This document shows, piece after piece, positions 63,333 to 64,000 of a stretch of DNA of 64,000 nucleotides (positions are counted from its first letter, which is position 1; each line of letters opens with the position of its first letter). This DNA is from Hybos culiciformis. Its lineage: Eukaryota; Arthropoda; Insecta; Diptera; Hybotidae. The stretch covers positions 11,139,829-11,203,828 of the forward strand of contig OZ023275.1 of the NCBI GenBank assembly GCA_964007475.1. Direction: 5' to 3'. The translations under genes were made by a program, and so were the position numbers. The notes below the pieces were generated by a model. The model made no database searches and was not told the origin of the DNA. It saw nothing but the letters and a program-made list of their open reading frames with translations.

Positions 63333-64000
63333 ATTAAAGTATCAATATGATATCTTCTAAATGTCAATATGTTATTTATTATAATAAAAAATTGACTCTT
63401 ATATATATAATAAAACTATGATTGGAACATAAAGTGTAATTGTGTCAACAACACAGCAACAACATAAAATTTAATTGGTTTTTGTTTGAATTTCCTTTAT
63501 ATATATTAAATATAAGTTTATATTATGTATATAACATCATGACATGAAACGAAAATTTTATGATACATTTTTTTTAATATTTTGTGGTTTTTAATATACC
63601 TACATAATAATGTATTCAATTTATTTAAAAAATTTTATGTTTTTCATCCAATTAAGTTATGACAAATTGTTGGAAAGGAAATCGTTGTCATATACATAAA
63701 CTTATTTGTGCAATAATAACATTTTGTATAATTGTATATATGAATATAATTATGTATATATATTCTTAATTGATTTTGTGTTCATTAAATGTATATAGAA
63801 ATGATGTCAAGTCATATATTTTATTAGCACCCAGTGAATTTGATACTGATATAATTGTGAAATTTTATGATGTGTGATTTTTTAAGTGAATAAATATTGA
63901 AATTAAATGAAAAATGCTTGTCAGGATTGATTCCTCTTCAAAATAAAAAAACTCTTTTTTTTAATGCAATAAATATCTAGTTTAATATATATGTTTTTTG
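63333..64000. other. AT-rich sequence to the window end
   Basis: Nothing recognised. If the flank-plus-receptor tandem pattern continues, another receptor copy could lie beyond the window, but the sequence here does not match the left edge of duplication copies 1 or 2. Confidence 0.45.

Overview
The window looks like a stretch of insect nuclear genome, most probably from a fly or another holometabolous insect. It is extremely AT-rich and full of A/T runs, (TA)n tracts and small palindromic or hAT-like elements. Its only recognisable protein-coding content is a small tandem array of gustatory receptor (Gr, 7tm_7 family) genes with eukaryotic introns. The species cannot be fixed from the sequence. 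No bacterial-type operon, rRNA, tRNA or CRISPR array was found by reading.

Layout. Bases 1-7,100 are a repeat-rich zone: three partial copies of one dispersed repeat (304-560, 1111-1800, 2260-2681), a 175-bp palindromic element (596-770), a small foldback (2939-3059), an unusual GC-rich island with repeated GCGGACAAATGTC units (4555-4900), and a 554-bp terminal-inverted-repeat element (5816-6369) lying between longer inverted arms (5654/7079). Bases 7,100-45,800 are a gene desert of AT-rich sequence. It holds a hAT-like MITE (17459-17819), another inverted-repeat element (31865-32038), several isolated hairpins, and only short low-complexity open frames that I regard as chance.

Bases 45,840-63,330 hold the Gr cluster, all on the plus strand: Gr-A (48357-49776, intact), a Gr pseudogene with a frameshift and a lost splice donor (51683-54960), a badly decayed Gr relic (about 55290-56418), and Gr-B (60171-61588, intact). 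Both intact genes have one long exon of 335 codons, a phase-0 intron of about 260 bp, and a 51-codon last exon carrying TM7 and the Gr C-terminal signature (TYhhhhhQF, here SFLIILLQF or SFLIILVQF). The simple 399-residue open frame visible in each locus runs into the intron and is not the expected product; the spliced product is 386 residues. Gr-A and Gr-B lie in a recent segmental duplication (45841-50371 versus 58910-62189). A flanking segment is also duplicated (57278-58875 versus 62390-63332), with a 200-N assembly gap between Gr-B and the second flank.

The receptors would be seven-transmembrane ligand-gated channel subunits of chemosensory neurons; nothing in the sequence identifies the ligand. 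The most interesting biological signals are the patchy, almost wholly non-synonymous divergence between Gr-A and Gr-B beside a nearly identical intron; the stacked transposable elements in the pseudogene intron; and a hAT-like MITE with a perfect 8-bp target duplication nested in the same repeat family that occupies the left end of the window. I found no convincing entirely new biological system.
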